DNA from: Sepioteuthis lessoniana
Taxonomy: Eukaryota > Mollusca > Cephalopoda > Myopsida > Loliginidae
Reading direction: 5' to 3'
Assembly (NCBI GenBank): GCA_963585895.1
Contig: OY757917.1
Coordinates: forward strand, 107,304,207 to 107,368,206
DNA: 64,000 nucleotides
Below are positions 11,555 to 23,477 of this stretch, piece by piece (within the stretch, counting starts at the first letter, position 1; each line of letters opens with the position of its first letter). The notes under the pieces are model-generated. The model saw nothing but the letters and a program-made list of their open reading frames with translations. It made no database searches and was not told the DNA's origin. The translations under genes were made by a program, and so were the position numbers.

Positions 11555-12310
11555 AATTGGAATACACCCTACTAAAGTCTGATTTTCACAGCTGGTGTAT
11601 TTCAAAAATGCAATCTGGACGTGAGGACACTTTAGAAGAACAATATGCAATAAGATTCTGTTTTAAACTTGGAAAAAAAGCCACAAAAACCAATGGAATG
11701 CTTCAGCCTGCTTTTCGACCATCTTGGATGAATCGAGGATCAGTTTTTCAGTGGCATATGAGATTCAAGGAAGGCAGGGAGTCTGTGAGGGATGATAAGA
11801 GGTGTGGGAGGAGAAAGGAAGTCAATACATCAGAGTTGATTGGCCAAAACGGTTAGGGTTAGGGTTACTATGTTGAGGTTTTAAGGGAGTTCAGGAAGAG
11901 ATTCTTACAGAAGAGGCCAGCACTCTTCAAATCGAGTCAGTGGTATTTCCACCAGGACAATGCACCAGTCCACAACTCCATCCTTGTCACAGACTATTTG
12001 ACCAAGATGGGCAATCAAGACCGTTCCTCACCTTCCCTATAGTCCAGACCTTGCTCCCTGTGACTTTTGGTTATTCCCTAACCTTAGAGGCTGTCGTTAT
12101 CACACAATTGGAGATGAAAGAGTCTGTGACGATGGTCATTGACACGCTCACACAAGAAGACTTCCATGGGGCTTTCCAGAAGTTGTTGGAACGGCAGAAC
12201 AAGTGCATTACAGCCGGAGGAGATTACTTTGAAGGGGACTATAGTTTCATGTGTGTACTATCAATAAAAGTCCCCATACGAAAAAAGCCTGGAAAATTAT
12301 TTAATGATCC
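11555..12310 (+). pseudogene. internally deleted mariner (D34D) transposase
   Basis: The N-terminal part (ORF 11557-11856) encodes an HTH-type segment ending 'KEVNTSELIGQ'. The sequence then crosses a GGTTAGGGTTAGGGTTA joint at 11851-11867 and resumes in the C-terminal part at about 11930 with 'HQDNAPVHNS' and, further on, the LAPCDFWLF motif. About 140 codons, including the first catalytic Asp, are missing compared with the roughly 345 residues usual for mariner transposases. The two remaining catalytic Asp codons (11956-11958 and 12062-12064) are 106 nt apart, one more than the 105 of D34D, so a 1-nt insertion also breaks the frame. The element abuts a LINE end on the left. No terminal inverted repeats are visible. 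Confidence 0.85.
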
Positions 12311-14073
<1,763 letters not shown>

Positions 14074-14074
14074 T

Positions 14075-14154
<80 letters not shown>
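14074..14154. repeat. (CA)n(TA)n compound microsatellite
   Basis: CA is followed by TA; read on the other strand this is again (AT)n then (GT)n-type polarity. Confidence 0.95.
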
Positions 14155-14157
<3 letters not shown>

Positions 14158-14655
14158 TTGTTATAATTTCTTTGATGAAGCTTGATAATCGTTATTATTC
14201 TGAATATTCGGGTTACTGACCTCATCTTTATTGTTATACCCACAGTATTTCGGCCGATATATACTGGTGGTTCATTTCGAACACGGGAGTCCACATAGAA
14301 TTTTGAACAGAACCATTTATTTAGACCAAAGGGGTAGACTGTTCCAGTTCTGTAAACTATGACCTGGCACAAGTTTTTTGTTAAAGTGAGTATTTTTTTA
14401 TTTCTTCCAAGAACCGCAAGATGATTTCACAAAGAAACACTTTCCAAGTAAACGTGCTTTTAAATGCGCCATGTGTCCTTGCCAGACTATTCAGAGAGAA
14501 TGTTTGTACTTGTAAACCGAATTTCATCGTCTTCATTATCATATCAGGTGTTTTTGTACTATTGCTCATATTGCAATTTTTTTAATGGAGCCTCTTTCAT
14601 TAATGGTTGCGAAATCATATTCATCTCTATACTTAGAAATAACAATATATATATA
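14155..14655. other. no feature recognised
   Basis: ORFs on both strands are short and carry no motif. Confidence 0.4.
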
Positions 14656-14852
14656 AAGTAAGTAAATTTGACGACCGTAGTCGAGGGCAACCTGAAGGCT
14701 CCCTTTTCAATAGCTACTACACCGAAGTGTACGGGAGGGCGCTACTCTTTCCCTGGATTGCTCCACTTTACGCTCGATACCTACTTTATATTGCTGAGTG
14801 TTAAACAAGGAGGTATTAAGTAGCATATATATATATATATATATATATATAT
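14656..14852 (-). mobile_element. tRNA-derived SINE, family C, 3' part, plus (AT)n
   Basis: 14660-14823 matches 33776-33950 and the reverse complement of 39750-39905: 'cgtagtcgagggcaacctga', 'agctactacacc', 'ggagggcgctactc', then 'gctgagtgttaa'. The tRNA-like head is absent here, replaced by a (TA)n tract at 14824-14852. Confidence 0.75.
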
Positions 14853-15139
14853 CTTTATATGATCCTAGGAGGAAATCCCAGGAGTAGGAGTGTCCAATTT
14901 GAGTGCTCAATTCCAATGGCTATTGATGTATAATCAATCTGGGATTAAGAATACATCAACACTCAATGTGCAGAGCTAAAAAGGACTTTATTATAAAAAC
15001 AAAACCGAGAAAACTAAATAAAAAATGTTGAAGTGTTCATCTGCTGAAGGTTTTAACAACCTGAAATAATTTTTAATGACACCAAGAAATTGATTTTTTT
15101 TTCTTTTTGTTGTTAAAGATATATAAATAATAATTTCGT

Positions 15140-15430
15140 GAGATGAGCACGTATTCCATGACTCTCTCTTTCCATTCTTTCCTATTATCCATCGCAGCAG
15201 CAGGTTTTCTAGACTTCATCCTGTGTCTGTAGAAAGCTGTTGTAGATAGGTTCTGGCCAGATATCCAACACCTGCTCGTCCGTGTCCACAGAAGGACATT
15301 TTTTTATGAGATTACCCTTACTATTCCAGCAGTGTCCTGCATGTCTTGTTCGTCTAATTTTAATTGTTTTAGAGATGGTAAGTAGGTTACCGTAAATCGG
15401 CGGTTTCATGGGATATTACTATATTAAAAA
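15140..15430 (-). pseudogene. diverged RTE-like LINE 3' fragment
   Basis: The minus-strand ORF 15209-15409 encodes 'TISKTIKIRRTRHAGHCW', the conserved stretch of the RTE-like C-terminal domain. The following 'DVLLWTP' region is mutated (premature change to 'CPSVDTDEQ'). The right end is the truncation point at about 15430. No (ATG)n tail remains. Confidence 0.7.
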
Positions 15431-15789
15431 CCTACGTTGTTCAAACAATACGATTTTTATCGCTTTCATATATGTGAGGGTGTATGTTTGTGTGTGCGTG
15501 TGCGTGTTTTTTTTGTTTTTTTGTTTTTTTTTCTTGTCTTTGGTCGAAAGAGAGAAAAAGGAAAATATTAAGTAAAGATTTAAGTTGCAACTCAAAAAAC
15601 ATAGTCAACATAATTGAATGGGATATATGCAAAGAAGTAAACATATGATCAACACAAGCCAGAATATTACTCCACAAAAGCTAATTTTAAACTACCAAAA
15701 AATAGAAAATTAAATGTGTCTAAACACCTATACGAATGTAGTCAAGGTATATTTAAAACCATACACATGTATCAAACTATCGATTACAC
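15431..15789. other. no feature recognised; T-rich patch
   Basis: Contains a G/T- and T-rich stretch at 15480-15540. Nothing else could be assigned. Confidence 0.4.
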
Positions 15790-16116
15790 ATTACCTCAAA
15801 TAAAAGGAAGTGCCCGTGGTGTAATGTTTACCTTCGCAGGAAATGGACACAGCGATACGAGTTCAAATCCTGGACGACACTGACTGCATTTCACATGGCA
15901 CTAATACTCTTGGGAAAGATATGAATCCAATTATTCTCCCTCCAGCTATGGGTAAATAGTAGGACAAACTGGGTTCTTCTGGCTTGGTAAGGCAACTAGT
16001 CTAGGAGAAGGAAAACTCTGAATACAAACCCGTTAAACTCCGCTTATAAAATTGACCTTGTGTCATAGCCTGCCTGAACGGAGGGGTTGGGTAAATATGA
16101 TTACCTCAAATAAAAG
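15790..16116 (+). mobile_element. tRNA-derived SINE, family B, with 17-bp TSD
   Basis: The direct repeats ATTACCTCAAATAAAAG at 15790-15806 and 16100-16116 are perfect and flank a family-B SINE at about 15807-16099. The head reads 'gtgcccgtggtgtaatg', with a B-box-like 'gagttcaaatcc' about 50 bp later. The middle carries 'cagctatgggtaaatagtag' and the 3' end 'ggaggggttgggtaaatatg'. The TSD shows target-primed insertion and gives reliable ends for the family. The perfect TSD suggests a fairly recent insertion. Confidence 0.92.
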
Positions 16117-16192
16117 AAAAAACGATATAGATACATTCAGGCCCACGTTGAATTAAACATAGATTATACACACACAAACAGAAACAAACATA

Positions 16193-16193
<1 letters not shown>

Positions 16194-16244
<51 letters not shown>
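16194..16244. repeat. (TA)n microsatellite
   Basis: About 50 bp of pure TA, preceded by an imperfect CA stretch at 16168-16185. Confidence 0.95.
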
Positions 16245-16248
<4 letters not shown>

Positions 16249-16629
16249 TACAAAAATTAATAGTAAAAAGTAATTGCAAAAAAATTTCAAACATACAAAT
16301 TACAAGAAAAAAGCTCAAGACCAAAACTATACCCTCATACAGAGGAATAATCAAGCCCAACCTTTACACACAGACAGAGGAACAAATATACAGAGAAGAA
16401 AAAGTAACTGTTTGTGGAATTCAAAACCACTTTAAAAAAAAAAAAACTGATAAACACTATAACATAATCTAGACGCACAGACACAGAGCCACAACGACCC
16501 AGCGTACAACAACGAAAAGCATTATAACATATCATATATCAAAGACTAATAGGGGTAAAGATAGACAAGTAGACACTCTCTGAGAAAGAGAAAGGGAGTG
16601 GGAGAAAGAGAAATCTATCGCAAACAGTG

Positions 16630-16745
16630 AGTTTAAATTAACAAACCTACACAAGTGAGTTCCAGTCTCATTGACTGCACCATTCATATTGCCTTAAACC
16701 ACATATGTTCTCTGACGAAAACAACAAGCTGGAAACTTATACGTA
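16630..16745 (+). mobile_element. SINE fragment, family G
   Basis: It shares 'aacaaacctacacaagtgag', 'ttccagtctcattg' and a 'tgccttaaaccacatatg' section with 11160-11240. The head is lost and the copy is diverged. A short (TA)n (16822-16843) follows further downstream. Confidence 0.45.
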
Positions 16746-16979
16746 TGTAAAAACGAAATAAATATTTCTTAAAACATACAAATCTCCAGGTGGATCAATT
16801 TATTTTGAAACAAACACACACATATATATATATATATATATATCTTTGTATAAGAAGCCTAATGAAATTAATCAACACATACTTGGGGTTTAAAGTGGAT
16901 CTTATCTTTCCAAAGAGTATTACTCAGTATGTGAACGCAAAAGTCCGTCTGAAATTCGAATTCGCTTACTGAAATGTCA

Positions 16980-17101
16980 CTGTCCATCACGTTAGTGTCT
17001 TTGCCACGACCATTCAAATGTTTTGTATGTATACATATAACTGTCCATCACGTTAGTGTCTTTGCCACGACCATTCAAATGTTTTGTATGTATACATATA
17101 T
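16980..17101. repeat. 61-bp tandem duplication
   Basis: Two copies (16980-17040 and 17041-17101) begin 'ctgtccatcacgttagtgtc' and are identical apart from the last base or so. The near identity points to a recent duplication. It lies 27 bp from the longest (TA)n tract of the window. Confidence 0.95.
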
Positions 17102-17125
17102 CTATGTGAATATAATCATCTGCCC

Positions 17126-17515
<390 letters not shown>

Positions 17516-17636
17516 GTCGGCCGCCCCTAGCGTAATGCAAAGCTCTTCGTAAGAATTGAGCACTCCGGTAGCCGATAAGGTATAAAAAAATGTAAGGTAT
17601 AAAAAAAAATGTAAGGTATAAAAAAATGTAAACAAA
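17516..17636. repeat. spacer with triplicated 'ggtataaaaaaatgtaa' motif
   Basis: At 17579-17632 the motif ggtataaaaaa(n)tgtaa occurs three times in tandem with varying A length. It directly precedes SINE copy 2; 21870-21890 has one such motif before another family-A SINE. The motif therefore seems to belong to the full-length 5' end of the family. Confidence 0.75.
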
Positions 17637-17830
17637 GGCTGCTGCTAAAAATAAATACCTTAAAATTCCCTTAGCCAACGTACTCCGCTTGGTGGCTGAC
17701 AGGTCCGAAGCTTAGTCTAACGTAAAGTTGGACGGGTTTCGATCCCGGCTTCGAACGTCCTGCGTGTCTAGAGTTCTGATGGAACGAAACAGTCTGTCTG
17801 TGGATGACAATATATATATATATATATATA
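17637..17830 (+). mobile_element. tRNA-derived SINE, family A (copy 2)
   Basis: This is a direct repeat of copy 1, with the same head and B-box-like region. It lacks the 'ccacactgaa' section before 'gagttctgatggaacgaaac', and ends 'ctgtctgtggatgac' plus (TA)n at 17812-17830. It illustrates that the tail itself is TA repeats. Confidence 0.85.
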
Positions 17831-18712
17831 CACCCCATAGACGAATTCTTCACACAAGCCGTACATTCACTCTCGTATGATCTTACGTATAATTAACTTG
17901 TTTCTGTTTAAATAACATACTAATTCAAAAGATTCTATTTAAAAACAGCAGATTTCCTTTAGAACCTTGAGTTTATTCTGCAAAGTCAGACCATATTTAT
18001 ATCTCCATGGTAATACGTATTGCCCACTCCTGACATGAACATGTAGCTATGTCTGCGTGAGTGTGTATGTATCATTTCGTCCATGTGCCAGTGTTTTAAG
18101 AACTGTGTTTATCACCAAAATGATCTCTTTCTCTTATTTATTCTGCGTCTAAGAAAGAAAGAAATCAGTGATGAGATGATTTATTCATGAAGAACAAGTT
18201 TCTGTGGCATCTGCGATAATTTGTGTCCAGATGCCAAAATTTATTCTTCTCTACGTTCAAGTAGACTTTTAATCAAACTGACTTGTTTTGATCGCCTACG
18301 ACCATATTTAGTTTGTTTTTTTCCCCTTGCAATTTCAAAATTCATCATGTTCTTTCAATTGTCGTTATTTGTCTATAGTTCTTTTCTTTATCGTCTTGGA
18401 AAATAATCATACATTGTTTGAATTAGAATCACACGAATGAAATATCTAAATATTTACATTTGAATTTTACCCAGACTTTAGATGTTTGGAGTCCATGTTA
18501 AGCTGGTGTCAGAATCATTGTCTGAGTTGATTTCTTGCTGCCGATACAGGACATATGATTTATGACCAAGTAAACGTTATATTGAAATTATGAAGCCACG
18601 TTAAATTATTGTCTTTACATTGAGATCACAATTTAGAAAGATTTATCAAAATTCATCCATAATCAATATTTCGCAACACATAAACCAAAGAACTTTATTT
18701 AGTTTTGCATAT
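17831..18712. other. no feature recognised
   Basis: This is AT-rich DNA with no supported ORF. A short (GATA)n at about 18711-18724 lies at the right end. Confidence 0.5.
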
Positions 18713-18724
18713 AGATAGATAGAT

Positions 18725-19407
18725 ATTGTGTTACGACCCTCCTCTCCATGAATCTTTCTCGTGTTTGGTTTCTTTAAATTTCTCCTTTCTCCCTCTATCT
18801 CACACCCACCCACACTCTTTTCTTACAAAATGTTTCACTCTGTGAAGGAGAAGACGGGGAGAGCCGGAGTTTCTCGAATAGAAGCGAAGATGCCCGAAGG
18901 AGAACCGGAAGTTTTGGGTCGCCAGCTTTAAAAACTAATTGCGACAAGGTTTCTGTGTGCAATGAATCGGTCGAGATTGGACCGGGTATGTTGGATTAAC
19001 TTTTGCGTTCGGCCCCCACTTATAGAGAAAGAATCTTAACCTCGGAAAAAAATTAAGACAGTGGTTAATACTTTCTTTTTACCTTCTCTTCCTTTTGTTA
19101 GTTTCCACGGAGGTTTTGGGATTGTGCCCCTCCTCCTTTGATGTTGAATTGTCACGTTTTGATCTTTCTTTGGAGGGATTGTGGCCTGTATGGAAGATTA
19201 TCAGTGGTGAGGTGGAATGACCTCCAAGTTAATTCGTTTTGTTGCGTTGTGTTGAGTCCGTTGTTCTTTCCAATGGTGTTCGCGGCTGAATGACGACCCG
19301 TGAATTTTTTTTCTCGTCCAAGCTGATACCACCATAGTGGTTGTTTTCCCCAGCAAGGATTAGGTATGTCACTCTATCCACCACGAACGGGAAGATCGTG
19401 ACAATTG
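18725..19407. mobile_element. solo LTR with 4-bp TSD
   Basis: Sequence 18729-19403 begins TGTTACGACC and ends GATCGTGACA. The ends form an imperfect inverted repeat (TGTTACGA against TCGTGACA, one mismatch), as LTRs do. The 4-bp direct repeat ATTG flanks it at 18725-18728 and 19404-19407, fitting LTR retrotransposon integration followed by LTR-LTR recombination. The block is clearly more GC-rich than its surroundings. No internal retroviral-type coding sequence is next to it. The strand cannot be decided. Confidence 0.72.
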
Positions 19408-19691
19408 ACATATTTAGTAAAGCACATACATTCATACAAGCATGCATACAAATCGACTCAGACAGAATAGTTGATAGAAAGATAGAAAATATCTTTATGC
19501 TTAAAAAAGCGTATGTTGACACAGTCAGAAACAGAGTTTCATTTCATTTTATGAGCAAAGGCATTGCTGGAATCTTTGTTAAATTGGACCGACAAGAAAG
19601 ATATTATAATAAATATATATTTATGATAAGCCATGTTATAATAAATGAAATACATCAAACTATCTATCTGCTTTAGCATGTGAGTGTTGTC
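19408..19691. other. no feature recognised
   Basis: The plus-strand ORF 19341-19676 starts inside the solo LTR and runs into this stretch. It has no recognisable domain, so I regard it as chance. Confidence 0.45.
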
Positions 19692-19952
19692 TCTCTTGTC
19701 AGTGGGGGTGTCCTCGTGGTGTAATTGTTAAAGCGATGGACTGCAGAATCGTAGTACGCGAGTTCGTACTCCAGCCGCGCTATTACGTTCACATTCGGGC
19801 AAATACCCTTGGGAAAGTTATGAACCCCCTTATCCTACCAGCTATGGGTTAAATAGTACGACTACTGTTCTTCTAGAAGAATAGCTTTGGCATTAAATAC
19901 CCTACAAAGGTTGATATGCCATTAAAAAAAGAAACCAAATCTCTTGTCAGTG
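19692..19952 (+). mobile_element. tRNA-derived SINE, family D, with 13-bp TSD
   Basis: The direct repeats TCTCTTGTCAGTG (19692-19704 and 19940-19952) are perfect and flank a 235-bp SINE. The head 'gtcctcgtggtgtaattg' carries an A-box-like element, and a B-box-like 'gagttcgtactcc' follows. The middle contains 'cagctatgggttaaatagta'. The 3' tail 'ggcattaaataccctacaaa' then 'ggttgatatgccat' is shared with the longer family N (45425-45872, 52735-53245, 57770-58215). This suggests a common LINE partner for retrotransposition. Confidence 0.92.
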
Positions 19953-20239
19953 TCACATATACTTATTTCTTAACCCCTAACTATAACTCACATTATGAAT
20001 ACGGTCGATTTTTCACTTTTAAAAAATTTCCTTGTGCACATCATGTGAAACTACAAGTAACAGATCAAAATATTCCTAAGTTTAATTCCTACAAGATTTC
20101 ATACTTGGTCTTCCCTAATGTCACTAAATACTATTTTATAAAAATTATTATACAATTATTTCTCATGTGCATTTCTGTAAAAGCAAATATTTTCTAAAGT
20201 GTTCAATTTCAACCAAAGTTTTTTGACCACATTGATTTT

Positions 20240-20242
<3 letters not shown>

Positions 20243-20305
<63 letters not shown>
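20243..20305. repeat. (TA)n microsatellite
   Basis: About 62 bp of uninterrupted TA. The 270 bp to the right (20306-20573) hold nothing I can name. Confidence 0.95.
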
Positions 20306-20306
<1 letters not shown>

Positions 20307-20574
20307 CTTTAAGTAAAAAACAAAACCGGTCGCACCAGGATTATGAATTTATTTCCATCCTGTAATATGTTTTTGATTTAGATCAAAAACAAGAAAATAA
20401 TTTAACAGGACTTCTTCAGATCTTGTGGATAAAATAATTCAGAATAGAGACAGGAAAGAAGGGTGGGAATGGATAGAAGAGGAGTAAAGAGTTTTTTCCT
20501 CATTTAGCCCACTTCCGTTTTTTTTTATTTTATTGCTGGTTGGAAATATAGTTTAACTGGACCAAATAATACAT

Positions 20575-20605
20575 ACACACACACACACACACACACACAC
20601 GCACG

Positions 20606-20657
<52 letters not shown>
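20575..20657. repeat. (CA)n(TA)n compound microsatellite
   Basis: CA with two CG interruptions is followed by TA. The polarity is equivalent to (AT)n(GT)n on the minus strand. Confidence 0.95.
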
Positions 20658-20662
<5 letters not shown>

Positions 20663-20811
20663 AGTGGTGACATTGATTTTTTTTCTTTAAACTTAAAAAA
20701 ACATGAATGAAGTTGCATGTATTTAAAGAAAAAAGTTTACGTTTTTCTATTTTATTATGTAATAATGAAATGATTCAAACCAAAATGGATATAAAACAGT
20801 TATAACTTTCA

Positions 20812-21660
20812 TCATCATCCTCATCATGTCGTGCCGCCAGCACGGATATCCCTGACCCTCTCTCTCCACTTCTCCCTATCATTCATCGCCTCCGGCAGGT
20901 CTTCAGGGTTACATCCTGTGTCTTCACATAGCTGCTGTATGTAAGTTCGAGCAGGTCGTCCTGCTTTTGGTTGGCCATATGTGGGGGTCCATAGGAGTAC
21001 ATCACTTACGAGCTCGTCCTTGCTTCGCCAGCAGTGTTCTGCGTGTCTGGTTAGTCTAACTTGTATAGTTTTTGTGATGGGAGGCAAGTAGCCGTATAGT
21101 TGGTGTGTCGTGGGGTGTTGTCGCCAGGACTTGTTCAATATTGCTCTCAACATTCTTGTGTAGTTGCCGTCTAGCTTCTTCTCCAGCCATTTAGTTAGCG
21201 TCCATCTAGTGCATCCATATAGCAGTATCGATACAACCTCTGCCTGGAAGAAACTGCGTTTCATTTTATCGGTCAGGTCTGATTTCCATATGATCGAGAG
21301 CCTATCGATAACCGTCCATGCTTTCGTTAGTCGTGTGTCGATGTCGTTTTCGGTTGATGAGACGCTACTTCCTAGGTTGGTGAATTTGTCTACTAGTTTC
21401 AGAGAGGCTCCGTCTAGTGTGGTAATGTTGCCCGTTTGGTTGTAACACATATATTCAGTTTTGTGTGCATTGACATGGAGGCCAATGCTTGCTGCGGCTC
21501 GTTCCAAACTATGTAGTAGTGTCTCTGCTTGATTAGGCGTATTCGCCAGTAACGCCAAGTCATCAGCGTAGTCGGCGTCTGTGATTGTTTTAGCGGGGTA
21601 CCTTTTGCTTCTTTTCTTAGTCAGCTCGAAGACATTTTCACTGATTTTTTTTTCCCTTTT
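20812..21660 (-). mobile_element. RTE-like LINE, 5'-truncated, 286-codon open frame
   Basis: This minus-strand copy has no stop or frameshift from its truncation point (about 21655) to its natural stop at 20824. It encodes the end of the reverse transcriptase palm with the catalytic box intact (DADYADDLALLAN; codons at about 21555-21580) and motifs around 'GLHVNAHKTEYMCYNQ' and 'LVDKFTNLGSSVSSTENDI'. It continues with the thumb and the C-terminal domain with 'RRTRHAGHCW'-type residues (here RLTRHAEHCW), 'DVLLWTPTYG', 'AGRPARTYIQQLCEDTGC' and 'DREKWRERVRDI'. An (ATG)n-type tail follows the stop. It lacks the endonuclease and most of the RT, so it cannot move by itself. The first ORF residues to about codon 9 are flanking DNA. 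It is the best-preserved LINE remnant here. The RTE-like assignment is from general similarity. Confidence 0.85.
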
Positions 21661-21848
21661 TATCAAAGCATTCTGAAAGAACATTTATTTCTACAAAGCA
21701 AATTCTTAGCAACCTATCAAGTAACTAGCACAAGTAGTTAGGTTGAAAAGATAACCAAGCAGTTTGCAAATGTGTAAAATATTCTTGCTTGCATCTAATA
21801 TGAACTTAGAGAAAAAATTCAGGGTTATTTCAAGTTTTTAATCAGTAG

Positions 21849-21871
21849 TATATATATATATATATATATAA
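21849..21871. repeat. short (TA)n tract
   Basis: This is a TA run immediately upstream of the family-A SINE head. Confidence 0.9.
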
Positions 21872-22061
21872 AGGTATAAATGTAAACAAAAGGAAAGCTA
21901 CTACATAATGCCTTATAATTCCTAAGCTGACGTGGTTCGCTTGTTGGTTGAATGGTATGATACTAAGTCTAAGGTAAAGTTAAGCGAATTTCGATCCCAG
22001 CATCCTACGTATCTAGCCACACTGAAGAGTTGTAATTCAACGAAAAAGTCTGTCTGTGGAT

Positions 22062-22067
<6 letters not shown>
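21872..22067 (+). mobile_element. tRNA-derived SINE, family A (copy 3)
   Basis: It begins with the 'aaggtataaatgtaaac' element seen before copy 2, then 'tggttcgcttgttggttga', a B-box-like 'gaatttcgatccc', 'ctagccacactgaagagttg' and 'ctgtctgtggatgac'. It runs into a (TA)n tail at 22068-22122. Confidence 0.8.

Positions 22068-22122
<55 letters not shown>
22068..22122. repeat. (TA)n tract joining two opposed SINEs
   Basis: About 55 bp of TA are shared as the tail of the plus-strand SINE on the left and of the minus-strand SINE on the right. Confidence 0.9.
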
Positions 22123-22126
<4 letters not shown>

Positions 22127-22250
22127 CTTCCACGGACAGTGTTTCTTTGCATCACAACTTCAGTATGGCTAGACCCACTAGATGGTTCAAGTCGTGATCG
22201 AAAACCGGTTGACTGTACGTCAGTCGAATATCATACCTCAATACCATCAT
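22123..22250 (-). mobile_element. tRNA-derived SINE, family A, minus strand (copy 4)
   Basis: The reverse complement reads a B-box-like 'ggttttcgatcacg', 'tagccatactgaagttgtga' and 'cactgtccgtggaagac' before the (TA)n tail. It faces copy 3 tail to tail. The head is incomplete at about 22250. Confidence 0.7.
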
Positions 22251-22649
22251 CATTCTCAGCGTAGGCGAGGGGATTTTTTCGAGCATTGTTTTTGCATATA
22301 CGTTATTGAGTTATGTATATTTATCAGATTCACGTTGTATTTTATCCCAAATTTATTTTAGTAACTACTCTCGCGAATCCCACGCTATAAAAGTTTGTAA
22401 TTTTTGATAGATATCTAATACTCTCCTTCAACTTCATCCCTCCCACTTTCTTCCTTTTGGTTTTTTTCGTTTTAACGTCAAGTCCAGCAGCGCCATCTAT
22501 ATGAAAATGATTGATTCGCCTATTATCACCATCTGACGATTGTAACCCTCAGCGCCGCATGAAATTCGAATGAAATTGTGAAATTGTAAAATAATACTTT
22601 TTAGTTTCGCCTTCAACCTACATAGACACACATACATAAACAGGCACGA
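22251..22649. other. no feature recognised
   Basis: No repeat partner or supported ORF was found. Confidence 0.45.
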
Positions 22650-22682
22650 GCTCACACACACACACAGACCAACACACACACT

Positions 22683-22727
<45 letters not shown>
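22650..22727. repeat. (CA)n(TA)n compound microsatellite
   Basis: An interrupted CA array is followed by TA. Confidence 0.9.
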
Positions 22728-23238
22728 GGCAGTATACATACATAAAGAAATTTTTCATCCTAAATAATAACCAAATATATGATACAGTAGCTATACAAAA
22801 ATAAATACACACCTCATATATAAATCTGAAACCTTATTTTATGTTTCAATACTAATTTGTGCTACAGAATTTCGTTGCCGTAGAGATCGGAGATGGATAC
22901 GTTTAATGGTTATTTACATTTTCACTTAAAATGATAAATTTGGAGTATATTTGTTTGAGAATAAATTTAAATTTTCATAAAATATATTGGCGATGTATTT
23001 ATTCTTGAATGATATAACAAAATGCACCACTTATTTCTATGTATCCTCAGTTAGCTTTATCGCTTATGGCATTAGATTTCATTTTGTTTTCTATATAGTT
23101 ATAACAAACGTGTTCCTACAGCTTTTTTTGATTTATGTGATTGCCTCAAATACGCATTTGTCTAATCTGACATTGTGACATTGATTACAACTATAACCAG
23201 TACACATGCCTATATTTAGTTGGTTTTCTTTTAAATAT
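22728..23238. other. no feature recognised
   Basis: This is AT-rich DNA. ORF 22987-23178 is hydrophobic but has no motif. Confidence 0.4.
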
Positions 23239-23239
23239 T

Positions 23240-23477
23240 ATCAGGCGGGACACTGCTGGAGAAGCAAGGACGAGCTCGTGAGCGATGTACTCCTGTGGAC
23301 CCCCACATATGGATGTGCAAAAGCAGGACGACCAGCACGAACATACATACAGCAACTATGTGAGGACACAGGATTTAACCCTGAAGACCTGCCGGAGGCG
23401 ATGAATGATAGGGAGAAGTGGCGAGAGAGGGTTAGGGATATCAGTGCTGGCGGCACGACATGATGATGATGATGAAT
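23240..23477 (+). pseudogene. RTE-like LINE 3' end, 5'-truncated
   Basis: The plus-strand frame reads 'GHCWRSKDELVSDVLLWTP', 'CAKAGRPARTYIQQLCEDTG', 'PEDLPEAMNDREKWRERVRD' to the stop, then an (ATG)n tail at about 23459-23475. The frame is intact over all 70 family codons. Truncation lies inside the C-terminal domain at about 23245, as expected from incomplete target-primed reverse transcription. No TSD was found. Confidence 0.85.

Noticed and set aside
11557-11856. intact host gene related to a transposase-derived protein
   Set aside because: The frame is short, joined to the C-terminal part only after a deletion and a frameshift, and lies among repeats. Nothing suggests domestication.
15807-15880. 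possible tRNA gene at the SINE head
   Set aside because: A- and B-box-like elements are present, but the cloverleaf is not complete and the segment continues into a SINE body bounded by a TSD. The same applies to the heads at 19705, 38050 and 42567.
19341-19676. 111-codon ORF
   Set aside because: It begins inside the solo LTR and has no recognisable domain or codon pattern.
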